Shown here in pieces: positions 53,501 through 61,780 of a DNA stretch of 64,000 bases. This DNA comes from Bradyrhizobium arachidis. GTDB lineage: Bacteria > Pseudomonadota > Alphaproteobacteria > Rhizobiales > Xanthobacteraceae. Numbering within the stretch: position 1 is the stretch's first letter; each line of letters starts with the position of its first letter. Under the pieces are notes generated by a model, which made no database searches, was not told where the DNA came from, and worked only from the letters and a program-made list of their open reading frames with translations. The DNA lies in the NCBI RefSeq assembly GCF_015291705.1, contig NZ_CP030050.1, positions 1,860,001 through 1,924,000 on the forward strand. Direction: 5' to 3'. Both the position numbers and the translations under genes were made by a program.

Positions 53501-56485
53501 GCATGCATCCGTCCAATCACGCTCGAGCGATGGCAGATCCAGCAGCGCCGCCCTGAGCTCGTATTGGACGGAAAGCTGCGAGTTTTTTTCGTTTAACCGG
53601 CCTGCGGCGTCGGCAAGGTCGTGCAACGCGTTCACGCGTTCTGGTGCATCGGTCGAGAGCAAAAGCGATCCGTCCGCAGCGTCGGCGTGCAGCAGCAACG
53701 AGACGAGCTTGATCAGTTGCGGCAACAGACCATCGTTGCGAGCGGCACCATCGAGCCCAATCGACAACACCAGATCGTCGGCAGCCGTCCTAACTTCCTG
53801 GAGGGCGAGATGGAGACGGTCGACCAGCTGCTGAAGCGACTGCACCCACGCAGGACTCCATTTGGTCTGCTCGATGCCTTTGAGTGGATGATTGACAGGA
53901 TCACCCACGGCTTCGAGGGCGGTGCGAATATCTGAGCAAATCTCGCGCATGCGAACGAGATCTTCGGGGGTATGTACCGAACCGATAGGCCATGTCAGGC
54001 CGACGTCTGGAAACCGATCGCGATCGGCGACGACCCGTCCGAAGGCCTCGTATGCTGTCATTCCATTGGCGCGGCGCCGGTGTAGCGCGGAAACAAGCTT
54101 GTTCAGTTGGTCGCGTCGCCGCTTCAGCTCGCTAGCCGCTGCCGACCAATGTTCCTCGGTGACGCGATTGCGCTCGCGCCAGGCGGTGGCCAGCTGCTCC
54201 AGCACATTAGACTTCTGGGCTTTGGTCGAATGAACCTCGAGACAGTAATTACCGAGACCGATCGCCTGCATTCGCTGTCTTACGACTTCGAGCGCAGCAG
54301 TCTTTTGCGACACGAAAAGAACTGTCTTTTGATGAGCGAGGCAGTTCGTGATCATATTCGCGATCGTCTGGCTCTTGCCCGTGCCCGGCGGTCCGAAGAG
54401 CACGAAATCGCCTCCACGCTGCGCGGCGAGCACGGCAGCAACTTGGGAGGAGTCGGCCGAGAGCGGCGTGAAGAGTTCGGCCGGATCGATGAGTTGGTCG
54501 ATGGTGTGCTCTGCGACAAAGGCGGCGCCCGAGCCGTCATAGGTGTGGGTCGGGGTGTCTATCAGATGCCGGACCACCGAATTTCGCTTCAGGATTTCGG
54601 TGCGGTCGACGAGATCCTTCCACATCAGGTACTTCGTGAAGGACAGCGTCGCGAGCACGACCTGCTCGGTAACCTCCCAGCCTTTGACACTCTTGATATG
54701 ACGCCTGATTGTCTTCCAAATACCTGCAACATCGACCCCAGTTGCGTCTTCCGGCAATTCTCCTTCGAGTTCGGGAATCGAGAGGTCAAAATCCTGCTTC
54801 AGCATCTGCAGCAGGGTCGGATTGAACCGAGCCTCATCCTCGTGCAGCGCGAGGCGAAAGCCGGAGCGCACGCTCTTGCGCTCAAGCTGGACCGGGACAA
54901 GGATCAACGGAGCGCGGTAGGGCCCGGCGCCATCGTGGGGCGTCCACTTTAGGAACCCGACGCAGAGGTACAGTATGTTGGCCCCGCCCTCCTCGAAGGC
55001 GAGGCGGGTGGCCCGGTAGAGGTCGGTTAGCCGACCTTCGAGTTCGGTCTCCGGAACGGCGGTGTGGAGTTCGCCGCGGACCATGGCGTCAGAGATGAAA
55101 TCCTTGCGGGCGCCGTCCTGCAGTCGCTGCGCGAGTAGCGCAGTATCGCGGCCATCGCTGCCATCGAGCACGCTGGCTCTTCCGAGCAATTTGAAGCGGT
55201 CTCCACCTGAGAGCTTGTCCTCCAATATCGCCGCATCAGGGCACTCGATCCCGATGGTAGATTTCGAGTCCTTGAAGTTCAGCAGTCGGTTCCTCAGCGT
55301 GAGGTCTAGAAGATTGCGTTTCCAAACCTCTAGCCGATCCAGGCTCCGTTCTGAAACGTCTTCCCGTGGTTTGTCGAGATTCTCTTCAAATTTTGGAATT
55401 TCGCCAAGTTCATTCGGGACAGACGGTGCGCCAGAAGGGGTTATGGTCGGCTCGCCGGACCTCGATAGATCGAGTGGCCGGATCTTAGCGCTTCGTGCAC
55501 GCTTGACGTCGATGGCAAGCTCGAACTCGGACGTTGCCTCCTCGGCGATCAACTTGGCGCCGGCATCGACAGCTTGTTTGAAACGCCCTGGATTTGACCC
55601 GGTGAGGATCGTCGTCTCCACCAGGACCATCTCATCGAGCTGCACGCGCTTGCGCAACATCTGCGGGTCATCGATTACAAGGCTTGAGAAGTCCTCGTCA
55701 ACAAGCCACACGCCAACGAAAGCGTGACCTTCAGTTAGGACAAGCACAGGATTGAGGCCTGCCTGCTCAAGGCAGGACGCATAGAGGAGAGTAAGATCCA
55801 GACAGGTTCCGACCTTACGAGACAGGATTTCGCTGGGGCCTCGGATCTGCTGGCCCGACCGTTCAAAGCTTTTTGGGGGGAGGACGTAGGCGATTGAGTG
55901 TGAAACCAGAGCTGCCCAGACGGCATCGGCTATCTCCCAGGCCCGGGCCTTGGTCTGCTTGTGATAGCCATCTATCGCATCATGACGGCCTGCTGCCGCC
56001 AGCTTACCCGAGGCTTCCCGAAGGATGACATCGATGGTGGGATCCGTCGGTCTAACGAAAGCGGCCAGCAGCTCGGGCGCGGCGTTGACGCCGCCCCAGT
56101 GCGAGGGAGGGAGCAGATTGAGCTCGACTGCGCTCTCGATAAGCGTTTCACCCGCGGATTCTACGCGAATGCGCAACTGCGCTCGCCTGGAGGCGGTTAC
56201 GCCGGCCAGGAACGCGGGATCCAGCTTCAGGTCTGGGCTGCGGATATGATGAATGGCGCGATCGGCAACGTATTGGATCTGTGACACCGCGGGTGTCAGA
56301 AACGGAGGCTCCGCTGTGAGATGTACGGAGAGTTCTGAAAGATCGCGCCCCGTGCCGTTCTCGATTGCCAATTCGCGGACTATTGGAACAGCGTTTTGAT
56401 AGAAGGCGATGTTGACGTTGTCCGCAGCCGTGCAATTGATTTTCAGTCCGCCAGCTGGTTCCTTGATTTCAGCCCGCTCCGCCAT
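50534..56485 (-). CDS. Large DUF4011/SF1 helicase/Vsr-like nuclease/DUF3320 protein
   Basis: About 1983 residues from ATG 56485 (MAERAEIKEPAGGLKINCTA), which has GGGGG 10 bases upstream; a start at 56542 is possible. Order of domains: beta-rich N-terminus; a transglutaminase-like segment with Cys in KVGTCLDLTLLYAS and His in EGHAFVGVWL; DUF4011 (KRNLLDLTLRNRLLNFKDSK); SF1 helicase with Walker A LFGPPGTGKSQT, Walker B VIFDEASQIPVW, GDPEQLPPT and late motifs GDERDVIVFS and LNVAVTRARREL; a Vsr/MTES-type nuclease (FRIDLGVVHPDFPG, VECDGAAYHRS); and C-terminal DUF3320. Proteins with this layout have been linked to phage defence; I infer that here too. Stands alone on this strand. Confidence 0.85.
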   Translation of the reverse strand: MAERAEIKEPAGGLKINCTAADNVNIAFYQNAVPIVRELAIENGTGRDLSELSVHLTAEPPFLTPAVSQIQYVADRAIHHIRSPDLKLDPAFLAGVTASRRAQLRIRVESAGETLIESAVELNLLPPSHWGGVNAAPELLAAFVRPTDPTIDVILREASGKLAAAGRHDAIDGYHKQTKARAWEIADAVWAALVSHSIAYVLPPKSFERSGQQIRGPSEILSRKVGTCLDLTLLYASCLEQAGLNPVLVLTEGHAFVGVWLVDEDFSSLVIDDPQMLRKRVQLDEMVLVETTILTGSNPGRFKQAVDAGAKLIAEEATSEFELAIDVKRARSAKIRPLDLSRSGEPTITPSGAPSVPNELGEIPKFEENLDKPREDVSERSLDRLEVWKRNLLDLTLRNRLLNFKDSKSTIGIECPDAAILEDKLSGGDRFKLLGRASVLDGSDGRDTALLAQRLQDGARKDFISDAMVRGELHTAVPETELEGRLTDLYRATRLAFEEGGANILYLCVGFLKWTPHDGAGPYRAPLILVPVQLERKSVRSGFRLALHEDEARFNPTLLQMLKQDFDLSIPELEGELPEDATGVDVAGIWKTIRRHIKSVKGWEVTEQVVLATLSFTKYLMWKDLVDRTEILKRNSVVRHLIDTPTHTYDGSGAAFVAEHTIDQLIDPAELFTPLSADSSQVAAVLAAQRGGDFVLFGPPGTGKSQTIANMITNCLAHQKTVLFVSQKTAALEVVRQRMQAIGLGNYCLEVHSTKAQKSNVLEQLATAWRERNRVTEEHWSAAASELKRRRDQLNKLVSALHRRRANGMTAYEAFGRVVADRDRFPDVGLTWPIGSVHTPEDLVRMREICSDIRTALEAVGDPVNHPLKGIEQTKWSPAWVQSLQQLVDRLHLALQEVRTAADDLVLSIGLDGAARNDGLLPQLIKLVSLLLHADAADGSLLLSTDAPERVNALHDLADAAGRLNEKNSQLSVQYELRAALLDLPSLERDWTDACASNVLVRSGRKKKVRLALKPYCPDEVPEDIGRDIVVLQELAGLLREIENTKPRFRGMERLWRGPQSEVSRFQGLIDWATSVRDVVDAYPIDGMEPHQLLLHIQDMLLRDNHRFRPSGQVRHAFEAMYRAFPSMHRTAKELGACIGLDDPEDIVKLESGWIEALLQRTANWRSNVIKAPQWATWRWAARSARAAGLSPLVDAVENGIVDGTALSNVFDYSYARWIAEAIVNEDEVLSGFLAEKHEATIEAFIAADKRVGELARDIVKARIGAGVPTQTNFGKDPEWGTLAREISKKARHMPLRQLFGRLPTVLTQLAPCVMMSPLSIAQYLPADAKPFDVVIFDEASQIPVWDAIGAIARGTQVVIVGDPEQLPPTNVGQRGVDDEDDDGSTVQSQQSILDECLASNIPSMRLSWHYRSRHESLIAFSNVKYYRGELTTFPSPVTRDTAVRYIHVEGGIYERGGAKINRKEAEAVVAEVVRRMKTSSHSIGVVTFNGEQQRLIENLLDQARRSDPSLEPHFDRNQSREPILVKNIENVQGDERDVIVFSVAVGPDKTGRVTAQISSLNSEGGHRRLNVAVTRARRELLVFATLRPEQIDLGRTGAKGVVDFKHFLEFAENGARAIAEAFSPTGRDAESPFEDAVMRALQEKGWEVHPQVGVSFFRIDLGVVHPDFPGRYLAGVECDGAAYHRSATARDRDRLREMVLTDLGWRIRRIWSTEWWMDSSTATEKIHARLVADLEADRASRRAPAISEEPTPPPERIPSVNDTGEPAGAETSVAEAVPESEQTEVSPESANDDGAPVGETKVYARGPMTEVREPDRGTATYVKADPANVAPPDRERFYDASYRGTLRSMVDHVVHTEAPIYFDVIVDRIARAHGFMRSGETVQKIVASSLGRNRFPMSKDGERQIVWPQDAAAQDRAPYRGAGGRDHSDIPLPELAGLAGMLRTAGLEEDEDIIRAMQEHFGLGRLAASTRDRFEAAVAAAS

Positions 56486-56823
56486 ATTGTGCGCCCCCAA
56501 AAGAAAATTCGGCAACTGCAGACCATGTTCGGCCAAGAACAATCATGCGCAAGCTAGACTTGAACTGGGCTTGACATAATGGTGGCCGCCCAAAGAATCG
56601 CCCTATTGCCTCCCGGCGTCTTCTACTCCTTTGGCGCAGGTGTAAAGTAAGTCCTTCGGATGCGCTAAAGAACCTAGGGAAATCCCCAGGGCTAGTCAAA
56701 AGTCTCGCAGTCGGGCCACACGATCAATATCGGCCATTGCCATTGTGATTGCGAGCGCCCGAGTTCACTGGGGATGCGCTTCTTAATACAACGAAGTCGC
56801 AACGGTGGCCGTGTCGCAAGCGG

Positions 56824-57273
56824 CTAATGATCCATTCTCAATGCGTGTTCGATCAATACCCGATTTCCGTGCAGGGTCGCCCCCTCATCGCCAATTGAGG
56901 CAGATAACCCAATGAACCCCCGCCCGGCCTCACGTGGCTTGTATCCTATCGCACCCAACGCGACGACCGCTAAAGTTTCGGTCTCTGCGAATGCCTGTAA
57001 TCTGCTGCCGCACTTTCTAAAAGCCTCCCTGGCATCGGCCAGTCTTTTTTTTATCGCCTCGACCTGTGGGTCTCGTGGCCTGAACATATTTGAGCGTAAC
57101 TCAACAGGTAGTGCGCTTACATTGCCGAAATGTATGAGGGTCTCTATGCATTCCTTCTTTAGATCGAAGAACGCGCGAACAGGTTTGCCGACAAACTCCG
57201 CAGTAATCCAGCCAATGACCGCTCCTAAGGCGCCCAGAGCGACCGGTTCAAGCCAAGCAAAAAAGTCGCTCAC
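56824..57273 (-). CDS. Hypothetical protein with an N-terminal membrane helix
   Basis: 149 residues; one hydrophobic segment near the start (VALGALGAVIGWITAEFVG) is followed by a soluble helical part (VEAIKKRLADAREAFRKCGS). Probably inner-membrane with a cytoplasmic domain. No family recognised. It lies alone between the helicase and the cytochrome genes. Confidence 0.55.
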   Translation of the reverse strand: MSDFFAWLEPVALGALGAVIGWITAEFVGKPVRAFFDLKKECIETLIHFGNVSALPVELRSNMFRPRDPQVEAIKKRLADAREAFRKCGSRLQAFAETETLAVVALGAIGYKPREAGRGFIGLSASIGDEGATLHGNRVLIEHALRMDH

Positions 57274-57971
57274 TGTACGCAGACCTCAAGCCGAAAGGTC
57301 GGTGCAATTCTGCCGCTTCCTATGCGGTTGGTAGCTGCTGTCATCAAAAGAGCCCCAAAAGGCGCAATCAAGCGCAACTAGCGGACGAGTGCAAGTGGTC
57401 CGTTAATCGTGGCGGACAGTCCATCCGGACTGATCGCTTCCTCCTCGGACCAACATGGCGACTAATAACTGATCTGATTTACGGCACGGATCATCCGTGC
57501 GACCAATTCGGATTATCCATGACCTCGCGGCGGACCGCGTGGCGTCTAGGTGACTGAACACGCACTTGGGCGCTTATTCTAAGCTGTGCCGTTGGTTAAC
57601 CTCGCTAACGCCGAAGACGGCACTGATGGCAAGGTATCGTGGCTGGGATTTTGCTCTCACGACGGCACATCAGGTCGATACGAGCCATGGAGCGCCGTCC
57701 GCTGCGTCTTTTGTCGTGGTAATCGAGCGCGATGGCAAGCGGCTCGCGGTCCCGCCTTCCTCACGGCGCTCGGTATTCGGCCATAGCAGGGGACTCAGCA
57801 GCCTGCTCGGGGAGCCTGCTGCACGGGGTCAGCCAGATTTGTCCTTGATCCCCTTGGGATCAAGGTTTCGATCGCATCCCGAGTGGCACGCGCGCTGACG
57901 AGGCGCGCGCGACGTCAGCGGAAAGTCGAAGGTGGCGGCGCCGACACACAGGCCGACGGGCAACCCATCGC
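57274..57971. other. Gap of about 700 bp without a supported gene
   Basis: I see no convincing coding sequence or structured element here. Short plus-strand frames exist but their composition is not coding-like. Confidence 0.5.
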
Positions 57972-60254
57972 TCATAAAGTCTTGAGATACTCAACAAGCG
58001 CTCGGCGCTCGGCTTCGGTCAATTCTGGTCCGATGACGCCAGGCGGCAGCTTCGTTAAGTCGGTTTCCTTGCCCTCGAACGAATGTCCGCGATTGCTGTT
58101 GCCAAGCAGCGACACATCAAAGTTCGTAAGGCCGGCCGCACAGCTCTCGACCGCCTTTGCTTTTGTAACAAGCCCGACCTTGATCGGGTCGAACGCACGA
58201 CTGCCGACGCAAAACGACCTCGGCCGCTCGGCTTGCGGCACCAACATGTCTCTCAGTGTCGGAACAGACCCATTGTGAAGATAAGGAGCCGTTGCCCAAA
58301 CACCGTCCAATGGGCGAGCCCGGTATTGAGGCTCAAGGGCGAGTACTGTCTCGTCCTTGCCGTTGTGGCTCGCACGCGCCCCGACATAGACCCGCTGGTT
58401 TTGGCAGTTCTTCCGAGGCCCCCACATTCGCCGCTTGGTCTCTTCAGAAGTGCCGTTCGCAATGTCCCATTGATCGATCGTTTTGCCGACCACGTCCATG
58501 AGCGCGAGTACAAACAGAGGATCTACGCCTTTATCCGCCAGAAGGCCACAACCTCCGGCTTTGTTGAGGTCATCTTCAGGATTTAATCCGAGTGACTCGG
58601 GTAGGTGAACGCGCCGCGTCGTGAGGACGTTAGATTGTTGGCGGTCAGTGCCGATCGCCGAGACCGGCATCTGGACGACGTTAAAATAATGCCGTCCGCC
58701 GACCTCTACCCAATTCTTCTCGCTCTTGGCTGAGCGATCGGGGTTCTCTGCGCGCCAGAATGAGTCTTCCGGCCACTTTTTGTCGAAGGCCGCATCGTTC
58801 ACCGGGCCTCGGTGGCATTCAAAGCAGTGAGCACGATAAAGATCGCGACCCTGTTCAACGAGCTTTTCATCGATCGCCCAGGCCGGGTCACCGCGGAATT
58901 TCTCCTGCGCGTCCTTCCATCGGGGAGCCACGAGCCCGGTGAATTTTCTGCCTCCTGCATCTTCGGACGAAAAGGGATCCGTGCCGCGCAGAAGCTCTTC
59001 GAACCGCGCGATGTCGGAGAGACGTATGGATGAGGCAAAGAGCGGCCTTCCGGGCGCGGCAGCGCTCATATTGATTTTTGCGCTGACACCGAGCGCTTCG
59101 CCTGCATTGCGAACGAGTTCGTTGAGAACAGATGCGTCATACTGTGCCCAAAGGAAATACGGCGTGTCCCAGATCGGTGGAAAGCTCACGGGGGCATCGT
59201 GGCGCGCGAAGTTGCCCTTGAGGAGTGGCTCGGACAGTTCGCCGGTCAAGGGATCGAGTAGATTGCTATAGAAGACCTGGTTCCCGATCCGGTTCAGCGC
59301 ATCAAGTCGACCGAACCCTTCATCGAGATCCGCCACTCCCTGTCCTGTCAAAAGTCTGTCGGTCTCTGCCTTTTGCTTCTTGATCTTTTGGAGTGCTAGC
59401 TCAAGATCGCTTCGAAGCTGATTTCGATCGACGCTCTGCCCTTTGATCTGCTCCAGCTTGCTGGCGAAACGCTCGAAACGCCATGGCAAGATCAGCGTGT
59501 AGCCGATAGACAGCCCGACAGCTCTTTCAACCTCGCCAAGATTGACCATCGCCGGCCCGCCGTCGAACCGTATGCTGACATTCTTGTATTCGAGATGGCC
59601 CGTATGACAGGCGGCGCAGGTTAGCCCGATCTGATCTTCATACGCGACGCCAGTCGCCGGATCGAAACCGCCCTTGAGGATGGCAAAGCCGACCGGCAAA
59701 GCATTCGGGTTCGCGGGCGCGCTTGGAGTCCAACCGGGGTTGGCTATGTCCCCATTCGGCGCATCGTCGTGATAACCGTACGCGGGCGCAATACCCGCGA
59801 AGTCCTTTGAGCCAGGACTGGGAATGAAGCCGAGGCGGCGCAGGTAGTTCTCGTCCGTTAAGCTCGTGTAAGAGAAGGACAGCTCCGGGCGTTCCAGGGC
59901 CAAAAACCACTGATAAGGGACAGGGATGGTCGCTGTTCCCTGCGATGTGTGGTGAAACCAGTAACGCTGGCGGGCGCTCCAATTTTGCGGGAGCCAATAA
60001 GCGCTTTCAATTTTTGATGGCTCGGGCAGGGTCGCAGGCAGTAATTGAGCGACGAGATTGGCATCGTTCTTGATCTTAAGGGCTGCGTCGCGAACCTTCT
60101 CCGGGGCGAAATACACCAGGCCGGCCGCCGCGATCACGACAACGACGGCTGCTAATAACAGGCTGGTGATATGAGGCCAGCGCATCAACCAGGAATAAAG
60201 ACGAGAGCCAAAAGAAGGTCTGCCCATAGCAAGGACTCCATCCATCGTTTTCAT
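57972..60254 (-). CDS. RoxA-like dihaem c-type cytochrome
   Basis: 760 residues. An N-terminal membrane anchor (TSLLLAAVVVVIAAAGLVYF, about residues 31-50) exports the protein. Two haem-binding motifs are seen: CAACH at 213-217 and CFECH near residue 475, and the C-terminal APYLHNGSVPTLRDML is typical of the CcpA/RoxA superfamily. RoxA of Xanthomonas cleaves polyisoprene; most homologues are dihaem peroxidase-like proteins of unknown substrate. Its 5' neighbour is another c-type cytochrome 46 bp away, so they probably work together in the periplasm. Confidence 0.82.
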   Translation of the reverse strand: MKTMDGVLAMGRPSFGSRLYSWLMRWPHITSLLLAAVVVVIAAAGLVYFAPEKVRDAALKIKNDANLVAQLLPATLPEPSKIESAYWLPQNWSARQRYWFHHTSQGTATIPVPYQWFLALERPELSFSYTSLTDENYLRRLGFIPSPGSKDFAGIAPAYGYHDDAPNGDIANPGWTPSAPANPNALPVGFAILKGGFDPATGVAYEDQIGLTCAACHTGHLEYKNVSIRFDGGPAMVNLGEVERAVGLSIGYTLILPWRFERFASKLEQIKGQSVDRNQLRSDLELALQKIKKQKAETDRLLTGQGVADLDEGFGRLDALNRIGNQVFYSNLLDPLTGELSEPLLKGNFARHDAPVSFPPIWDTPYFLWAQYDASVLNELVRNAGEALGVSAKINMSAAAPGRPLFASSIRLSDIARFEELLRGTDPFSSEDAGGRKFTGLVAPRWKDAQEKFRGDPAWAIDEKLVEQGRDLYRAHCFECHRGPVNDAAFDKKWPEDSFWRAENPDRSAKSEKNWVEVGGRHYFNVVQMPVSAIGTDRQQSNVLTTRRVHLPESLGLNPEDDLNKAGGCGLLADKGVDPLFVLALMDVVGKTIDQWDIANGTSEETKRRMWGPRKNCQNQRVYVGARASHNGKDETVLALEPQYRARPLDGVWATAPYLHNGSVPTLRDMLVPQAERPRSFCVGSRAFDPIKVGLVTKAKAVESCAAGLTNFDVSLLGNSNRGHSFEGKETDLTKLPPGVIGPELTEAERRALVEYLKTL

Positions 60255-60300
60255 GCGTCCAGCCGACCCGGCAGGCTACCGGAAACGGCGACGGCGTCTG

Positions 60301-61674
60301 TTACTTGTTCAACAATTGGCTATTGATGAAGGCGACCACGTCGGACGTCTCGGCTGCCGCGCGCCTGGTTATCGTCGCCGCTGCCGGGCCGCCGCGCAAA
60401 AAGGATGGAAACCAACCGAAGTTGCGAACATTCCAGTCTTCTTTCGGCCACACCGCGCGGTTGACGCCCAGCGCTACGAAATTTGGAATTTTCCTGGCGA
60501 GTGGCTGTGCCGTCTCGGTGTGACAGCTCACGCAATCGGTATTGAAGAAGTGGCTCTTCTTCGTATCGGCAATGGTATTGACGATCTCGATGATGCGGCT
60601 GTTGGGCACGTTACCATCGATGAACTCGGAGGTCGAAACACCCTTACGATCACCTTGGGGCAAGGGCGGATTTTGCAACGCCGCGTGTCGACAGGTGACC
60701 GGGTTTTGATTGTTCGCGCCCGGTTCCGGGACCACGTGCTTTCCGCCGACGGCGCTGAACATCTGTGCCACGTGCATGCCATCAAGCGTAGGGCCGGGTA
60801 CTGGGATTAGGCCTGCTTGCGGGACCCTTAACATCGACACGAAAATCCAGGGTTCGGGCGGGGCGATGCCCATCACGGCCATGGTATTGAGGCGCTGCGG
60901 CGAGAGGTGCTTCTCAATCAAAGCCTTGAGGGCATCGCGGAACGCCTTTGCCGATGCTCCTACAAGACCCGGATGCACATTCAGATCACCCGCAGTCGAG
61001 ACTTTGACATTGCCAAACTGTCCGGCCCCAAGCTGATCGCGCAAGGTCGCGACGTCACGAAGGATTGCCTTGAATGCTTCGTCGTCCGGTTTGAATCGCG
61101 GGAAGGGCGCGCAACCGTCCAGAGGCGGGTCCGGGGCGAGAGTGAAGCTGAAGATAAGGTGGCCTGCAGTGTCATGAACCTTGAAGCCGTCCGGCCCGTT
61201 GGTCACCGGCTGAATGATGAGCCGGATCTGTGGTTGTCGGCCAAACTGCGCGATGATCTCCGGCGACAATCCCGGCGCGCCCGGATCGATGCGGATCCCG
61301 GCCACAAACCAGGCGCCGATCTTCTTCACGGCATCGGGAAACTGAATGTGCCGTGCACCCGAATCCGGCACGCCCGGATGCTCCGGATTTTCGGCGTTGG
61401 CGATAAAATGCGCGAAATCCGCGTCGGAAAACAGCCGCTGCGGCGATCCCGAAGGGCCCGCAAGATCGGACACGGCGATCAGATTGGCGAGGTCGGCCGC
61501 CGACTTCGGCGGAGGAAAGAGAATGGATACATCATTGGGCGCAAGCGGCCTCGACGCGGCTTGCGCCGGAGCCGTTCCTACGTCCAAAGCTGCGACGAAC
61601 ATCAACCCCGCCGCTAACAAGCTTGCGAGCCGTCGCGGAAGCAGAGATCCGTTGATTTGACCCCTCGCGATCAT
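60301..61674 (-). CDS. Periplasmic single-haem c-type cytochrome-like protein
   Basis: About 457 residues from ATG 61674 (preceded by AGGGGG), giving a signal peptide with SLLPRRLASLLAAGLMFVAA and a cleavage site near APAQA-ASR. One haem motif is present: FNTDCVSCHTETAQPLARK near residue 410. The rest is not a known domain. It is upstream of the RoxA-like gene on the same strand and likely an electron-transfer partner; a third gene with a lipase fold lies further upstream. Confidence 0.75.
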   Translation of the reverse strand: MIARGQINGSLLPRRLASLLAAGLMFVAALDVGTAPAQAASRPLAPNDVSILFPPPKSAADLANLIAVSDLAGPSGSPQRLFSDADFAHFIANAENPEHPGVPDSGARHIQFPDAVKKIGAWFVAGIRIDPGAPGLSPEIIAQFGRQPQIRLIIQPVTNGPDGFKVHDTAGHLIFSFTLAPDPPLDGCAPFPRFKPDDEAFKAILRDVATLRDQLGAGQFGNVKVSTAGDLNVHPGLVGASAKAFRDALKALIEKHLSPQRLNTMAVMGIAPPEPWIFVSMLRVPQAGLIPVPGPTLDGMHVAQMFSAVGGKHVVPEPGANNQNPVTCRHAALQNPPLPQGDRKGVSTSEFIDGNVPNSRIIEIVNTIADTKKSHFFNTDCVSCHTETAQPLARKIPNFVALGVNRAVWPKEDWNVRNFGWFPSFLRGGPAAATITRRAAAETSDVVAFINSQLLNK

Positions 61675-61780
61675 TGGAAAATCCCCCTGTAAGAGCAAAA
61701 ATTTAAACATCAGCTGTCGAACAACTACATCTCGCCGCTACGCGCCTCCCAAGGCTATGCGGGCGACCGGATCAAACCCT

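Noticed and set aside
57566..57898. 110-residue plus-strand frame between the membrane protein and the RoxA-like gene
   Set aside because: No ribosome-binding site, no domain and no coding-like composition.
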